Origin: Bradyrhizobium erythrophlei
Lineage (GTDB): Bacteria > Pseudomonadota > Alphaproteobacteria > Rhizobiales > Xanthobacteraceae
DNA length: 64,000 nt
Assembly: GCF_900129505.1 (NCBI RefSeq)
Contig: NZ_LT670818.1
Span: 3,505,001-3,569,000 of the forward strand
Direction: 5' to 3'
The notes under the pieces are model-generated. The model worked only from the letters and a program-made list of their open reading frames with translations, made no database searches and was not told the origin of the DNA. The translations under genes were made by a program, and so were the position numbers. Positions 7,074-15,754 of the stretch are shown in pieces (the stretch's first letter is position 1; the number at the start of each line of letters is the position of its first letter).

Positions 7074-7688
7074 TTAAGCCGGCGGCGGCAGCGAGATTTT
7101 CACCGACGGCCGCTCCAGCATCTTCTGATGGAAGGCGTCAAGCTTCGGATAGGCCTTGCGCCAGCCGCAATCGGCAAAGCGGAAATCGGCATAGCCGAGC
7201 ACGCAGGCGAGCGCGATCTGCGAGATGTCGAGCGGGCGCGCCAGCATCTCCGCCTGATTCTCGAAGCGCGCCATGCCGCTCCAGGCGCGCGCCCAATGAT
7301 CGTCCGTCCAGGCCTGCCAGCGCAACGGCTCCGGCCGCACCATCTGCTCGTAGCGGCACAGCAGCATCGAATCGAGCATGCCCTGCAGCATGGAATGCTC
7401 GCTCTTGACCTTCCATCGCGCCGGCCCCGAGGCGGGGATCAGCTTTCCGCCGCCGGCGAGTTCGTCGAGATACTCGACGATGACGTAGGAATCCAGGATC
7501 ACCTCGCCATTGTCGAGGATCAGCACCGGCAGCTTCTTCAGCGGCGTGATGCGTGAATATTCCTCGTTGGGCTGGCCCGGCACCACGGCCGCCGGGACGA
7601 ATTCGATCCTGTCGATCAGGCCAAGTTCGATCGCGGCGATGCGCACCTTGCGGGCGAAGGGCGAGGCCGGGGAGAATGACAATTTCAT
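7074..7688 (-). CDS. glutathione S-transferase family protein
   Basis: A 204-residue GST. The N-terminal thioredoxin-like domain starts MKLSFSPASPFARKVRIAA with a catalytic Ser/Tyr-type turn at SPASPF, then KKLPVLILDNGEVILDSYVIVEYLDE, which holds the cis-proline and the glutathione-binding DS pair. A helical C-terminal domain follows. The start at 7688 was chosen because the upstream extension of the open frame is repeat DNA. It lies between an FAH-type hydrolase and an MBL hydrolase, which resembles aromatic ring-cleavage modules where a GST acts as maleylpyruvate or maleylacetoacetate isomerase. That role is inference only. Confidence 0.88.
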   Translation of the reverse strand: MKLSFSPASPFARKVRIAAIELGLIDRIEFVPAAVVPGQPNEEYSRITPLKKLPVLILDNGEVILDSYVIVEYLDELAGGGKLIPASGPARWKVKSEHSMLQGMLDSMLLCRYEQMVRPEPLRWQAWTDDHWARAWSGMARFENQAEMLARPLDISQIALACVLGYADFRFADCGWRKAYPKLDAFHQKMLERPSVKISLPPPA

Positions 7689-7727
7689 GGAATATCCTTT
7701 TAAAGTAAGGCTTGAAGGATAATGAGT

Positions 7728-7842
7728 CCGTCTTTGCGAGCCAACGGGTCGCGCGTATGCGCGCCCGATGATAAACTCTGCGAAGCAATCCATAACGGCA
7801 GCAAATTGGATTGCTTCGTCGCTTACGCTCCTCGCAATGACG
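7728..7842. repeat. intergenic repeat element (CGTCATTGCGAG family)
   Basis: The element has inverted ends (CGTCTTTGCGAG at 7729-7740 against CTCGCAATGACG at 7831-7842) and an internal inverted pair GCGAAGCAATCCA at 7780-7792 and TGGATTGCTTCG at 7807-7818. A short relative is found at 22731-22748. It lies in the gap between the FAH gene and the GST gene and contains no coding sequence. Confidence 0.65.
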
Positions 7843-7854
7843 GTGTTGGCAACC

Positions 7855-8697
7855 TCACGCCGCGACGATTTCCTGCCGCTGTTCGCCGAGACCCTCGATG
7901 CCGAGCGTGACGACATCGCCGACACCGAGGAATTTCGGCGGCTTCATGCCGGAGCCGACGCCGGGTGGGGTGCCGGTGGTGATGATGTCGCCGGGCTGCA
8001 GTGTCATGAATTCGGAGACGTAGGATACGATCTTCGCACACCCGAAGATCATGGTTGCGGTCGAGCCGGTCTGGCAGCGCTTGCCGTTGACGTCGAGCCA
8101 CATCGACAGCTTCTGCACGTTGCCGATCTCGTCCTTGGTCACGAGCCAGGGGCCGAGCGGGCCGAAGGTGTCGTGCGACTTGCCCTTGGTCCACTGGCCC
8201 AGGCGCTCGATCTGAAAATTGCGCTCGGACACGTCGTTGCAGACGGCGTAGCCGGCGACGTAGTTGAGCGCGTCAGCCTCGGAGACGTATTTGGCGCGGG
8301 TGCCAATGATGATGGCGATTTCGCATTCCCAATCGAGCTTGGTCGAGCCGCGCGGCTTTTCCACCGCGTCGTTGGGGCCGCACAGGCTGCTATTGGCCTT
8401 CGTGAAGATGATCGGTTCGGCCGGGATCTGCATCCCGACTTCGGCGGCATGGTCGGAATAATTGAGGCCGATAGCGATGAATTTGGGCAATCCGCCCACT
8501 GGGGAGCCGATCCGGGGCTTGCCGCTGACGGCGGGGAGCGAGGCCGGGTCGAGGGCGGCGATCTTGGCCAGCGAGGCCGGCGAAAAGGCCTCGCCCGCGA
8601 AGTCCTTCACCTGCCCCGACAGATCGCGCAATTGGCCGGATTTGTCGATCAGACCGGGCTTTTCCTGACCGATTGCCCCGTAACGAACAAGCTTCAT
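7855..8697 (-). CDS. fumarylacetoacetate hydrolase family protein
   Basis: A 280-residue member of the FAH superfamily, with the short N-terminal domain and the catalytic domain from about residue 75: IGLNYSDHAAEVG, IFTKANSSLCGPND, and WECEIAIIIG with the metal-binding acidic residues, then GYAVCNDVSERNFQ and GDIITTGTPPGVG. Members hydrolyse C-C bonds in beta-diketo acids or decarboxylate and tautomerise ring-cleavage products. AGGGAG precedes the start at 8697. Neighbours are GST and MBL genes, so a role late in aromatic or dicarbonyl breakdown is plausible. Confidence 0.9.
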   Translation of the reverse strand: MKLVRYGAIGQEKPGLIDKSGQLRDLSGQVKDFAGEAFSPASLAKIAALDPASLPAVSGKPRIGSPVGGLPKFIAIGLNYSDHAAEVGMQIPAEPIIFTKANSSLCGPNDAVEKPRGSTKLDWECEIAIIIGTRAKYVSEADALNYVAGYAVCNDVSERNFQIERLGQWTKGKSHDTFGPLGPWLVTKDEIGNVQKLSMWLDVNGKRCQTGSTATMIFGCAKIVSYVSEFMTLQPGDIITTGTPPGVGSGMKPPKFLGVGDVVTLGIEGLGEQRQEIVAA

Positions 8698-8835
8698 TTG
8701 GTATCACTCCCTAGGATGGTGGTTGCTTGGATGCTTCTTGGAACAGGGCGGGAGGAAATTCAACTGCCGCCGGCGCTGCCGGGCCATGCTTGGGGCATGA
8801 TTCCGGGCCCAGAAGGCCGACTTTGGGATGATGCC

Positions 8836-9678
8836 CTAAACGATGAATTTGAAGGCATCGTCGTCTCGCCTGATGCGGCCGGCGTTGAAGTGCCCACCGA
8901 TGACCAAGGTCTCGGTATCGGCAAAACGGCCGAACAATTGGCGCCGCGTCGCCGCCGACTGAACGGGATCGAAATCCGCGGTCGACGACCAGTCGAGATG
9001 CGCCATCTGGCAGGGGTGATGGGCGACGTCGCCGGTGAGTAGCGCCTCTTCGCCGTCGGACCGGATGTGGACGCTCATATGGCCGGGACTGTGGCCGGGT
9101 GTCGGGATCAGGGTGATCTCATCGGTAAGCCTGGCGTCGCTGGCGACGAGGTCCGCTCTGCCGGCATCGGCCACCGGCTTCACCGAGTCGTTGAAAACAG
9201 CAACCTTGTCAGGCTCCTCGCGATCGTCGCGCCAGTGCTCGTATTCGGCTCTGCCGAACACGTAGCGCGCATTGGCAAAAGTCGGCACCCATTTCCCGTT
9301 CACCAGGCTGGTGTTCCAGCCGACATGGTCGACATGCAGATGGGTGCACAGCACGGTGTCGATGCTGTCGGGCGCAAAGCCGGCTTCGCGCATGGTTTCG
9401 AGGAACGGACCTTGCCGGTTGTTCCAGGTCGGCACGTTGCGGCCCTGCTTGTCGTTGCCGAGCCCGGTATCGACCACAATCCGGCGGGCCGACGTCTCCA
9501 CCACCAGCGAGTGGATCGACATTTTGAGCCGGCCCTCGTCGGTGGCGAAATGCGGAACGAGCCAGGGCGACTTGCGGATTTCCTCATTGCTGGCGAGCGG
9601 CAGGATGAAGCGCGTGCTGCCGACCGTCTCCAGCTCAACGATTTTCGTGATTTTGACCTTGCCCACTTTCCAGTACAT
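8836..9678 (-). CDS. MBL-fold metallohydrolase (lactonase-like)
   Basis: A 280-residue metallo-beta-lactamase-fold hydrolase with THLHVDHVGWNTSLVNG near residues 109-125 and TPGHSPGHMS near residue 193 carrying the metal ligands. It begins MYWKVGKVKITKIVELE. It is the first gene of the four-gene minus-strand group and a paralogue of the gene at 6188-7057. Probably a cytoplasmic zinc hydrolase that opens a lactone or similar ester; the actual substrate is unknown. Confidence 0.88.
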   Translation of the reverse strand: MYWKVGKVKITKIVELETVGSTRFILPLASNEEIRKSPWLVPHFATDEGRLKMSIHSLVVETSARRIVVDTGLGNDKQGRNVPTWNNRQGPFLETMREAGFAPDSIDTVLCTHLHVDHVGWNTSLVNGKWVPTFANARYVFGRAEYEHWRDDREEPDKVAVFNDSVKPVADAGRADLVASDARLTDEITLIPTPGHSPGHMSVHIRSDGEEALLTGDVAHHPCQMAHLDWSSTADFDPVQSAATRRQLFGRFADTETLVIGGHFNAGRIRRDDDAFKFIV

Positions 9679-9809
9679 TCGGCATTTTCCCTCGGCCTTC
9701 CTTGGCCCTCATTTCTTGGGGGCGCAAGATGCTGGTTTCCGCCGTGGGGCGCAATGGATCATCCGACCTGCCCGCGCGTTGACGATTTGCAGAACGAAGG
9801 AACGCACCG

Positions 9810-10220
9810 ATGCCAGAATTAGCCATTTCGGCCGAAAAGGTCGGCTTTTTGATCGAGAAAATGCGCGAATTCGACGTCAAGGAGGGGGTGTCCGATCCGG
9901 ACTCCGGGTCGAACAGCGCTGACGACAATATGATCGATGTGCTCGAGGATGATGGCGACGATCCCGTGGTGCGCGAGATCACCGGCTTCATCAACGCCAT
10001 GAGCGACGACGAGCAGATCGACCTGGTCGCGCTGATGCGCCTTGGCCGCGGCGACGGCTCGATCGACGAATGGGACGATCTCCGCCGCGAGGCCGCCGAG
10101 GGCCACAACAAGCGGACCGCGAGCTATCTGCTCGGCGAACCCCTGGTCAGCGATTACCTCGCCGAGGGCCTGGACGCGTTCGGCGAGACCTGGACCGACG
10201 AGCGAACGACACCGGTGTAA
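9810..10220 (+). CDS. DUF3775 domain protein
   Basis: A 136-residue acidic protein. It begins MPELAISAEKVGFLIEKMREFDVKEG and holds DEQIDLVALMRLGRG followed by EWDDLRREA and SYLLGEPLVSDYLAEGL, which is the pattern of the DUF3775 family common in alphaproteobacteria. AAGGA precedes the start at 9810. No enzyme motif, signal peptide or membrane segment is visible, and no function is established for the family. Confidence 0.75.
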   Translation: MPELAISAEKVGFLIEKMREFDVKEGVSDPDSGSNSADDNMIDVLEDDGDDPVVREITGFINAMSDDEQIDLVALMRLGRGDGSIDEWDDLRREAAEGHNKRTASYLLGEPLVSDYLAEGLDAFGETWTDERTTPV

Positions 10221-10301
10221 TGACGAAAATGACGGAATTGTTGGCTCGCTGTCGCGGCAATGGTAGTGCGCTCAGTTAAAACTGCACTGCGGCCCGGCAT
10301 C

Positions 10302-10400
10302 GCTTGATCCTCCCGCGTGCGGAGGGTGGCGCGAGCGCCGGGTGGGGGGCTGCTTCAGCAAAGGGAAAGTTCGCGCACTGCCGTGCGCCACATCGTTCGC
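10302..10400. repeat. GC-rich intergenic hairpin repeat
   Basis: CCTCC and GGAGG arms at 10309-10325 form a small stem, followed by GGCGCGAGCGCC and a GGGTGGGGGGCTGC stretch that resembles the repeat at 6021-6171. It lies between the convergent DUF3775 and CBS genes and probably contributes to transcription ending. No gene is visible. Confidence 0.4.
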
Positions 10401-10484
10401 TGCGCTCACGATGTGCGAACGGCGCCGGCGGCGGTGATGTTCGGCGGTAGTGCTTCCGAGCGCTGCGGTCGTTCGGGAACGTAT

Positions 10485-10934
10485 TCAGCCGTTCACAATG
10501 GCCCGTCCACCGTGAATGTATTGTTCGAGCTGAATAATCGTGAACTTCTGATCACCGATGATGCTTTTGACAAGATCGCCGATTGAAACAATGCCAATTG
10601 GCTTTTTTCCCTCAAGCACCGGCAGATGGCGCACGCGCTCCTCACTCATGACGGCCATACATTGGTCAACGGATTGTTCTGGCTGTGCAATGACGACGTG
10701 TCGTTCCATGATGTCGCGCACGGGCGTTGCGGGAGACGTCTTACCCTTGAGAACAACATTCCGCGCATAGTGCCTTTCGGTAATGATGCCAACGAGCTCC
10801 TCGCCTTCCATCACTAGCAACGATCCAATGTCTTTTTCAGCCATTTTCGCGACGGCATCGAAGACGGTAGCATCCGGGTGAATAGACCAAATGTTCCTGC
10901 CCTTCTGATCGAGCAACTGTCGCACCGTAGTCAT
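10485..10934 (-). CDS. CBS-pair domain protein
   Basis: A 149-residue protein made of two CBS motifs: residues 8-60 (NIWSIHPDATVFDAVAKMAE, then GSLLVMEGEELVGIITERHYAR) and residues 72-130 (MERHVVIAQPEQSVDQCMAVM, then RHLPVLEGKKPIGIVSIGDLV). Tandem CBS motifs bind adenine nucleotides and act as energy sensors. The start at 10934 (MTTVRQLLDQKG) was preferred over 11060, since the upstream extension overlaps the next gene. It is close to a YbaK-type deacylase and a DUF2189 membrane protein, a grouping that suggests a stress role. Confidence 0.92.
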   Translation of the reverse strand: MTTVRQLLDQKGRNIWSIHPDATVFDAVAKMAEKDIGSLLVMEGEELVGIITERHYARNVVLKGKTSPATPVRDIMERHVVIAQPEQSVDQCMAVMSEERVRHLPVLEGKKPIGIVSIGDLVKSIIGDQKFTIIQLEQYIHGGRAIVNG

Positions 10935-11050
10935 TTGGATTCTCCCTAGGACACAAGCCCCGGCAAGGTTTTTTGATAGCAATCTGTCAAATTTCCATTG
11001 TCGCTGCTTCGTAATGAACGACGATTGTGACGCGGCCGCATGAGGGCACC

Positions 11051-11554
11051 TTACCCCCACACAATGGAACTGCTTATGCTGTGCGGCGGCTTCTCGCTAA
11101 AGCGGCCGCGTCGTACGTTTCCCATCAAGCGAGCAAACTGCGCATGACTTATATGGAGCAGCGTCTCGTGATCGCCCGCCTCCATATAGATCTCCGGCTG
11201 CGCCTCGATGCTGTCATCCACGATGAGAGGCAGCGTATAACAGTGACCAAGGGGCGGAACAGCCCCGTGCGCGCAATCCGGGAACAGCGGATCGATCTCG
11301 GATTCCGTGGCCAATTCAACATTGTCGCCAAGCTGGTCCCTCAAATCCGAAAGGCGAAGGTGATGCGACGCTGGCAGGACGGCGAGCATGTAGCCGTCAT
11401 TGCGCCGCAGCACGATTGCCTTGGCCAAACGATCCCCCGAAATCCGACACGCCTCGGCGGTACGCACCGACGACATGGTAGGGTCATGCGGGATCACATC
11501 GTATTGGACATTTTCCGCAGTCAAGTATCGCTGCAGTGTGGGAGCTATGGACAT
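11051..11554 (-). CDS. YbaK/EbsC aminoacyl-tRNA deacylase family protein
   Basis: A 167-residue protein with the YbaK/ProX fold: YLTAENVQYDVIPHDPTMSS near the N-terminus, RLAKAIVLRRNDGYMLAVLPASHHLRL around residues 45-70 with the conserved Lys, and FPDCAHGAVPPLGHCYTLPLIVDDS around residues 100-125. Relatives edit misacylated tRNA or act on prolyl-tRNA or modified substrates. The start at 11554 has GGAGG upstream. It lacks any fused synthetase domain. Placed next to CBS and DUF2189 genes on the same strand, probably within a stress-linked group. Confidence 0.85.
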   Translation of the reverse strand: MSIAPTLQRYLTAENVQYDVIPHDPTMSSVRTAEACRISGDRLAKAIVLRRNDGYMLAVLPASHHLRLSDLRDQLGDNVELATESEIDPLFPDCAHGAVPPLGHCYTLPLIVDDSIEAQPEIYMEAGDHETLLHISHAQFARLMGNVRRGRFSEKPPHSISSSIVWG

Positions 11555-11587
11555 GATGGACCTCCGCTGCGTCTTACACATCTCCCA

Positions 11588-12499
11588 TCACTTGCTCTCA
11601 CGGCTCCAGGGGAAGAGAGAAGCCGGGAAATCCGCCGCATAGCGGTGACCTTTCGGCGCGCGGGGTTGTTCTTGTGGAGGATTCGGGTCAGGCTCCACCA
11701 CCTTCCGATAAAGATGCCAGGTGGCATGACCGAGCACCGGCAGAACGACAGCGAGACCGACGAAGAGCGGTAGTGAACCGATCACCAGCAGCGCCGCAAC
11801 AATCAGCCCCCACGCGGCCATGACAAATGGATTTTTCATCACAGCCCGCAGCGACGTCCGGATTGCGTCTATCGCAGTCGCATGCCGGTCGAGCAGCAAC
11901 GGAAACGACACAACACTAACGCAAAGGGCCACGACGGCGAACAGGAAGCCGACGCCGCAGCCGACGATGATGAGCAACCATCCTTCCGGTGTCGTCAATA
12001 TGCGCGTTGCGAAATCGGGAATGCTTGCAGCCGGAGCATGGCCGAATGTTGCAACGTAGAGAGCGTCCGCGGCGGCGATCCAAGTCCCGAACAGAACGAG
12101 CAGGAGCGTGCCGAGTTCGAGCATGGCGCCGAAGGACGGCGCGCGCAACACGTGGAAAGCATCCCACGCAGCGGCTTCCTCGCCGCGCTCGCGGCGGCGG
12201 CTGAGTTCGTAGAGACCGAGCGCGGCAAAAGGACCAATCAAGGTAAAGCCGGCGGCCAGCGGAAAGAGCAGCGGCAGCACCGCATAGCCAAGGACCATTC
12301 TGAACAGAACAAGACCGAGAACGGGATAAATCACGCACAGGATAATGGCGTGACTTGGTACGGCCTTGAAATCCTCCCAGCCCAGGCGCAGGGCGTCGCT
12401 CAAATCGGATAGGCCGATTTTGCGAATGACAAATGGGCTGGCGATGCCCAACGCTTGTGGATTGGGATTTACGACGTTGTCGGAATACTGTGTAGCCAT
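11588..12499 (-). CDS. DUF2189 integral membrane protein
   Basis: A 303-residue protein with about six hydrophobic segments, near residues 50-75, 77-100, 128-150, 172-200, 225-245 and 246-262. It opens with a short cytoplasmic part (IRKIGLSDLSDALRLGWEDFKAVPSHA), as in the DUF2189 family. The Pro-rich C-terminal tail PDPNPPQEQPRAPKG is probably cytoplasmic. The function of the family is not established; members often lie near cytochrome oxidase genes, as here, where the coxMNOP-like operon starts on the other strand 570 bases away. Confidence 0.82.
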   Translation of the reverse strand: MATQYSDNVVNPNPQALGIASPFVIRKIGLSDLSDALRLGWEDFKAVPSHAIILCVIYPVLGLVLFRMVLGYAVLPLLFPLAAGFTLIGPFAALGLYELSRRRERGEEAAAWDAFHVLRAPSFGAMLELGTLLLVLFGTWIAAADALYVATFGHAPAASIPDFATRILTTPEGWLLIIVGCGVGFLFAVVALCVSVVSFPLLLDRHATAIDAIRTSLRAVMKNPFVMAAWGLIVAALLVIGSLPLFVGLAVVLPVLGHATWHLYRKVVEPDPNPPQEQPRAPKGHRYAADFPASLFPWSRESK

Positions 12500-13069
12500 G
12501 GCCGCAGTCTCCCTTGCTCGTGGTCACCGTGGTGAAAACGGCGCCACTAAGTCACGCGTGTCCGCCTCTTGTGCGAAATTCGCGGTCGAGCCGAGTACAG
12601 CAAACCAACTTCAACGAAAGGACCTTCGCCGGACGAAGCCGGCCGCGACCTTCGCGGTGAGTGTAGCGCGATCCACGACAGAAGGAAACTAGCACCCAAT
12701 GGTTGGGTGAATTGTGCGTCTGCACAAATCCTTTGCTGCATTGCGTCACCAAACGATGAGTGCTCGCCGGCGGCACTGGGGGGCGACACACGCCAGACGA
12801 GGGCGCGGCATAATCCGCTATCGATCTATTATTGATCTATTGACGCCGGGCTCGACGCGTACCATCTTCAAATTCTAAACGCCCCCAGCTCCGACGAGAC
12901 TAGCGGTCGTAACGTGTACTCTGTGTGTCATGTTTTGACGTCGCGACCGGTTCAATGGGCGAGGCAAGAGGCACGACGATGGCGAACGTGAAGTCGGCCA
13001 TCGTAACAGTCGTGAGCTCCGCCCTTTAATTCGTATCCGCAGCCTTTAATGGCAAGGGATGAATGAGGG
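12500..13069. other. 570-base intergenic region upstream of the oxidase operon
   Basis: No credible gene was found in this stretch between divergent genes. It contains the tandem repeat GATCTATT at 12823-12830 and 12834-12841, one helical turn apart, running into TTGACG at 12840-12845, which could be the -35 box of a promoter for the oxidase operon; the matching -10 (CATCTT at 12863-12868) is weak. The start of the oxidase gene has AGGG close before it. Confidence 0.4.
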
Positions 13070-13903
13070 ATGGCTGTAGCAATCATATTGCTTTTGGTCG
13101 CGGTCGCCTCGGTGCTGTTTCATCTCTTCAGCCCGTGGTGGTGGACGCCCATCGCCTCAAATTGGAGCTACATCGACCACACGATCACCCTGACGTTCTG
13201 GATCACCGGGGCCGTTTTCTTCGCGGTCGTCGCGTTCATGGCCTATTGTGTCTTCCGCTTTCGACACCAGGAGGGAAGGCAGGCAGACTACAATCCCGAA
13301 AACAAGAAGCTCGAATGGTGGCTCAGCGTAGGTACTGCAATCGGCGTCGCGGCCATGTTGGCACCCGGGCTGGTTGTCTGGCACCAGTTCGTAACAGTTC
13401 CGGCCGATGCGACCGAGGTCGAGGTCGTGGGACAGCAGTGGCTCTGGAGCTATCGGCTTCCCGGAAAGGACGGCCGGCTTGGGACCTCCGATGCCCGCAA
13501 TGTCAGTGCCGACAATCCTCTGGGGTTGAATCCCGACGATCCAAACGGAAAAGACGACATCGTTGTTCAAAACGACGACTTGCACCTGCCGCTTGGAAAA
13601 CCGGTGAAGGTATTGCTCCGCTCAATTGACGTCTTGCATGATTTCTATGTGCCCGAGTTCCGGGCGAAGATGGATATGATACCGGGCTCGGTCACGTACT
13701 ACTGGTTCACGCCCACCCGCACCGGGACATTCGAGGTTCTCTGCGCGGAACTCTGCGGTGTCGCGCATGCGCAGATGCGAAGCAAGGTCGTCGTTGAGGA
13801 AGAGAAAGAATATCACGCGTGGCTGGAGAAGCAGCACACGTTCGCCGAGCTTTCAGGGCAGCGCAATGTCGCGAAGGCGGCCTATAAGTCAGGAAGCGAA
13901 TGA
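13070..13903 (+). CDS. coxM: cytochrome c oxidase subunit II
   Basis: A 277-residue subunit II of a heme-copper oxidase, which takes electrons from cytochrome c. Two membrane helices (about residues 3-20 and 40-63) anchor a periplasmic cupredoxin domain. The binuclear CuA ligands are H190, C225, E227, C229, H233 and M236 (CAELCGVAHAQM), and the aromatic patch GQQWLWSY lies at 121-128. There is no fused cytochrome c domain. The order subunit II, I, III, III matches the B. japonicum coxMNOP cluster, hence the symbol. Confidence 0.93.
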   Translation: MAVAIILLLVAVASVLFHLFSPWWWTPIASNWSYIDHTITLTFWITGAVFFAVVAFMAYCVFRFRHQEGRQADYNPENKKLEWWLSVGTAIGVAAMLAPGLVVWHQFVTVPADATEVEVVGQQWLWSYRLPGKDGRLGTSDARNVSADNPLGLNPDDPNGKDDIVVQNDDLHLPLGKPVKVLLRSIDVLHDFYVPEFRAKMDMIPGSVTYYWFTPTRTGTFEVLCAELCGVAHAQMRSKVVVEEEKEYHAWLEKQHTFAELSGQRNVAKAAYKSGSE

Positions 13904-13978
13904 AAATACCAACGAGGAGATTCTACCTATCGTAGGGCGAACTCGTCGCTGAGAAGAGAGACCGAGGAGGGTATTCCG

Positions 13979-15754
13979 ATGGTCGATGTCCCGTTTGACA
14001 CAGTTGCAGGCGTCTCGCCGGCTGAAGTCGGTGAGGTCGAGCTCTATCATCCGAGAAGCTGGTGGACGAGGTACGTCTTTTCGCAGGACGCCAAGGTTAT
14101 CGCCATCCAGTACTCGATCACGGCAATGTCCATTGGAATGGTTGCGCTGGTGCTGTCATGGCTGATGCGGCTGCAACTGGGATTCCCCGGCACGTTTTCG
14201 TTTATCGATGCCAACCAATACCTGCAGCTTATCACCATGCACGGCATGATCATGGTGATCTACCTGCTCACGGCGTTGTTTCTGGGAGGCTTCGGCAACT
14301 ACCTCATCCCGCTGATGGTCGGCGCCCGGGACATGGTGTTCCCCTATGTGAACATGCTGAGCTACTGGGTCTATTTGCTCGCGGTCGTGGTGCTGGCCGC
14401 GACCTTTTTCGTGCCCGGCGGGCCCACCGGCGCCGGCTGGACGCTGTACCCGCCGCAGGCGATTCTCTCCGGCACCCCCGGGCAGGATTGGGGCATCATT
14501 CTGATGCTGGCCTCGCTGATCCTGTTCATCATTGGCTTCACCATGGGCGGGCTGAATTACGTGGTGACGGTGCTGCAGGCGCGCACACGCGGCATGACGT
14601 TGATGCGTTTGCCCTTGACGGTGTGGGGCATTTTCACGGCCACCGTCATGGCGCTGCTGGCCTTTCCGGCGCTGTTCGTCGCCTCGGTGATGCTGCTGCT
14701 CGACCGCCTCCTGGGAACCAGCTTCTTCATGCCCACGCTGGTTGAGATGGGCCAGCTGACGAAGTATGGCGGTGGCAGCCCGATCCTGTTCCAGCACCTG
14801 TTCTGGTTCTTCGGCCACCCCGAAGTCTACATCGTCGCCTTGCCGGCCTTCGGCATCATTTCCGATCTGATCAGCGTCCACGCGCGGAAGAACATCTTCG
14901 GCTATCGCATGATGGTCTGGGCTATTGTGGCAATCGGCGCTCTCAGCTTCGTCGTGTGGGCGCACCACATGTATGTGAGCGGCATGAACCCGTATTTCGG
15001 GTTCTTCTTCGCCACTACTACGCTCATCATCGCCGTCCCGACCGCCATCAAGGTTTATAACTGGGTGCTTACCCTGTGGCGCGGCGACATCCATCTCACG
15101 GTCCCGATGCTGTTTGCTCTCGCGTTCATCATCACGTTCGTGAACGGCGGCCTGACCGGCCTGTTTCTCGGGAACGTGGTTGTGGACGTTCCGTTGTCCG
15201 ACACGATGTTCGTCGTCGCCCACTTCCATATGGTGATGGGTATTGCGCCGATCATGGCCGTGTTCGGCGGAATCTATCACTGGTATCCGAAAGTCACCGG
15301 ACGAATGCTCAATGAGGCGCTTGGACGATTCCACTTCTGGGTCTCGTTCCTGGGGGCCTATGCGGTCTTCTTCCCCATGCACTATCTCGGTCTTTTGGGC
15401 ATGCCCCGCCGCTATCACGACATTGGCGAAACGGCCTTCATACCGGCATCCGCCCATGACCTCAACGCGTTCATGAGCGTGGCGGCCTTGATTGTCGGCT
15501 TCGCCCAGCTTGTGTTCCTGTTCAATCTGATCTGGAGCCTGTTCAAAGGAAAAGAGGCCGGCGGCAATCCCTGGGGAGCCGCGTCGCTGGAATGGCAAAC
15601 ACCGCAGACCCCGCCGGGGCATGGCAACTGGGGCAAGGATCTCCCTATCGTCTATCGCTGGGCCTACGATTACAGCGTGCCCGGCGCCACTCGGGATTTC
15701 GTGCCGCAAAATGAACCTCCGGCCGGATTGTTGGCGCAGGCGGCCCGCCCATGA
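13979..15754 (+). CDS. coxN: cytochrome c oxidase subunit I
   Basis: A 591-residue catalytic subunit with twelve membrane helices. Low-spin heme ligands are H88 (TMHGM) and H417 (AHFHMVMG), the high-spin heme ligand is H415, and CuB is held by H280, H329 and H330. Y284 of HPEVY is the cross-linked tyrosine and E282 the helix VI glutamate, so this is an A1-type aa3-like oxidase. K358 in AIKVYNW is the K-channel lysine. GAGGAGGG precedes the ATG at 13979. The stop overlaps the next start by four bases. Confidence 0.96.
   Translation: MVDVPFDTVAGVSPAEVGEVELYHPRSWWTRYVFSQDAKVIAIQYSITAMSIGMVALVLSWLMRLQLGFPGTFSFIDANQYLQLITMHGMIMVIYLLTALFLGGFGNYLIPLMVGARDMVFPYVNMLSYWVYLLAVVVLAATFFVPGGPTGAGWTLYPPQAILSGTPGQDWGIILMLASLILFIIGFTMGGLNYVVTVLQARTRGMTLMRLPLTVWGIFTATVMALLAFPALFVASVMLLLDRLLGTSFFMPTLVEMGQLTKYGGGSPILFQHLFWFFGHPEVYIVALPAFGIISDLISVHARKNIFGYRMMVWAIVAIGALSFVVWAHHMYVSGMNPYFGFFFATTTLIIAVPTAIKVYNWVLTLWRGDIHLTVPMLFALAFIITFVNGGLTGLFLGNVVVDVPLSDTMFVVAHFHMVMGIAPIMAVFGGIYHWYPKVTGRMLNEALGRFHFWVSFLGAYAVFFPMHYLGLLGMPRRYHDIGETAFIPASAHDLNAFMSVAALIVGFAQLVFLFNLIWSLFKGKEAGGNPWGAASLEWQTPQTPPGHGNWGKDLPIVYRWAYDYSVPGATRDFVPQNEPPAGLLAQAARP

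Noticed and set aside
12569..12835. 88-codon frame in the gap before the oxidase operon
   Set aside because: No ribosome site, no motif, and overlapping frames in the same place are equally open.
14156..15709. 517-codon minus-strand frame antisense to coxN
   Set aside because: The protein would be nearly all charged residues and His/Gln, a mirror of the hydrophobic helices of coxN.
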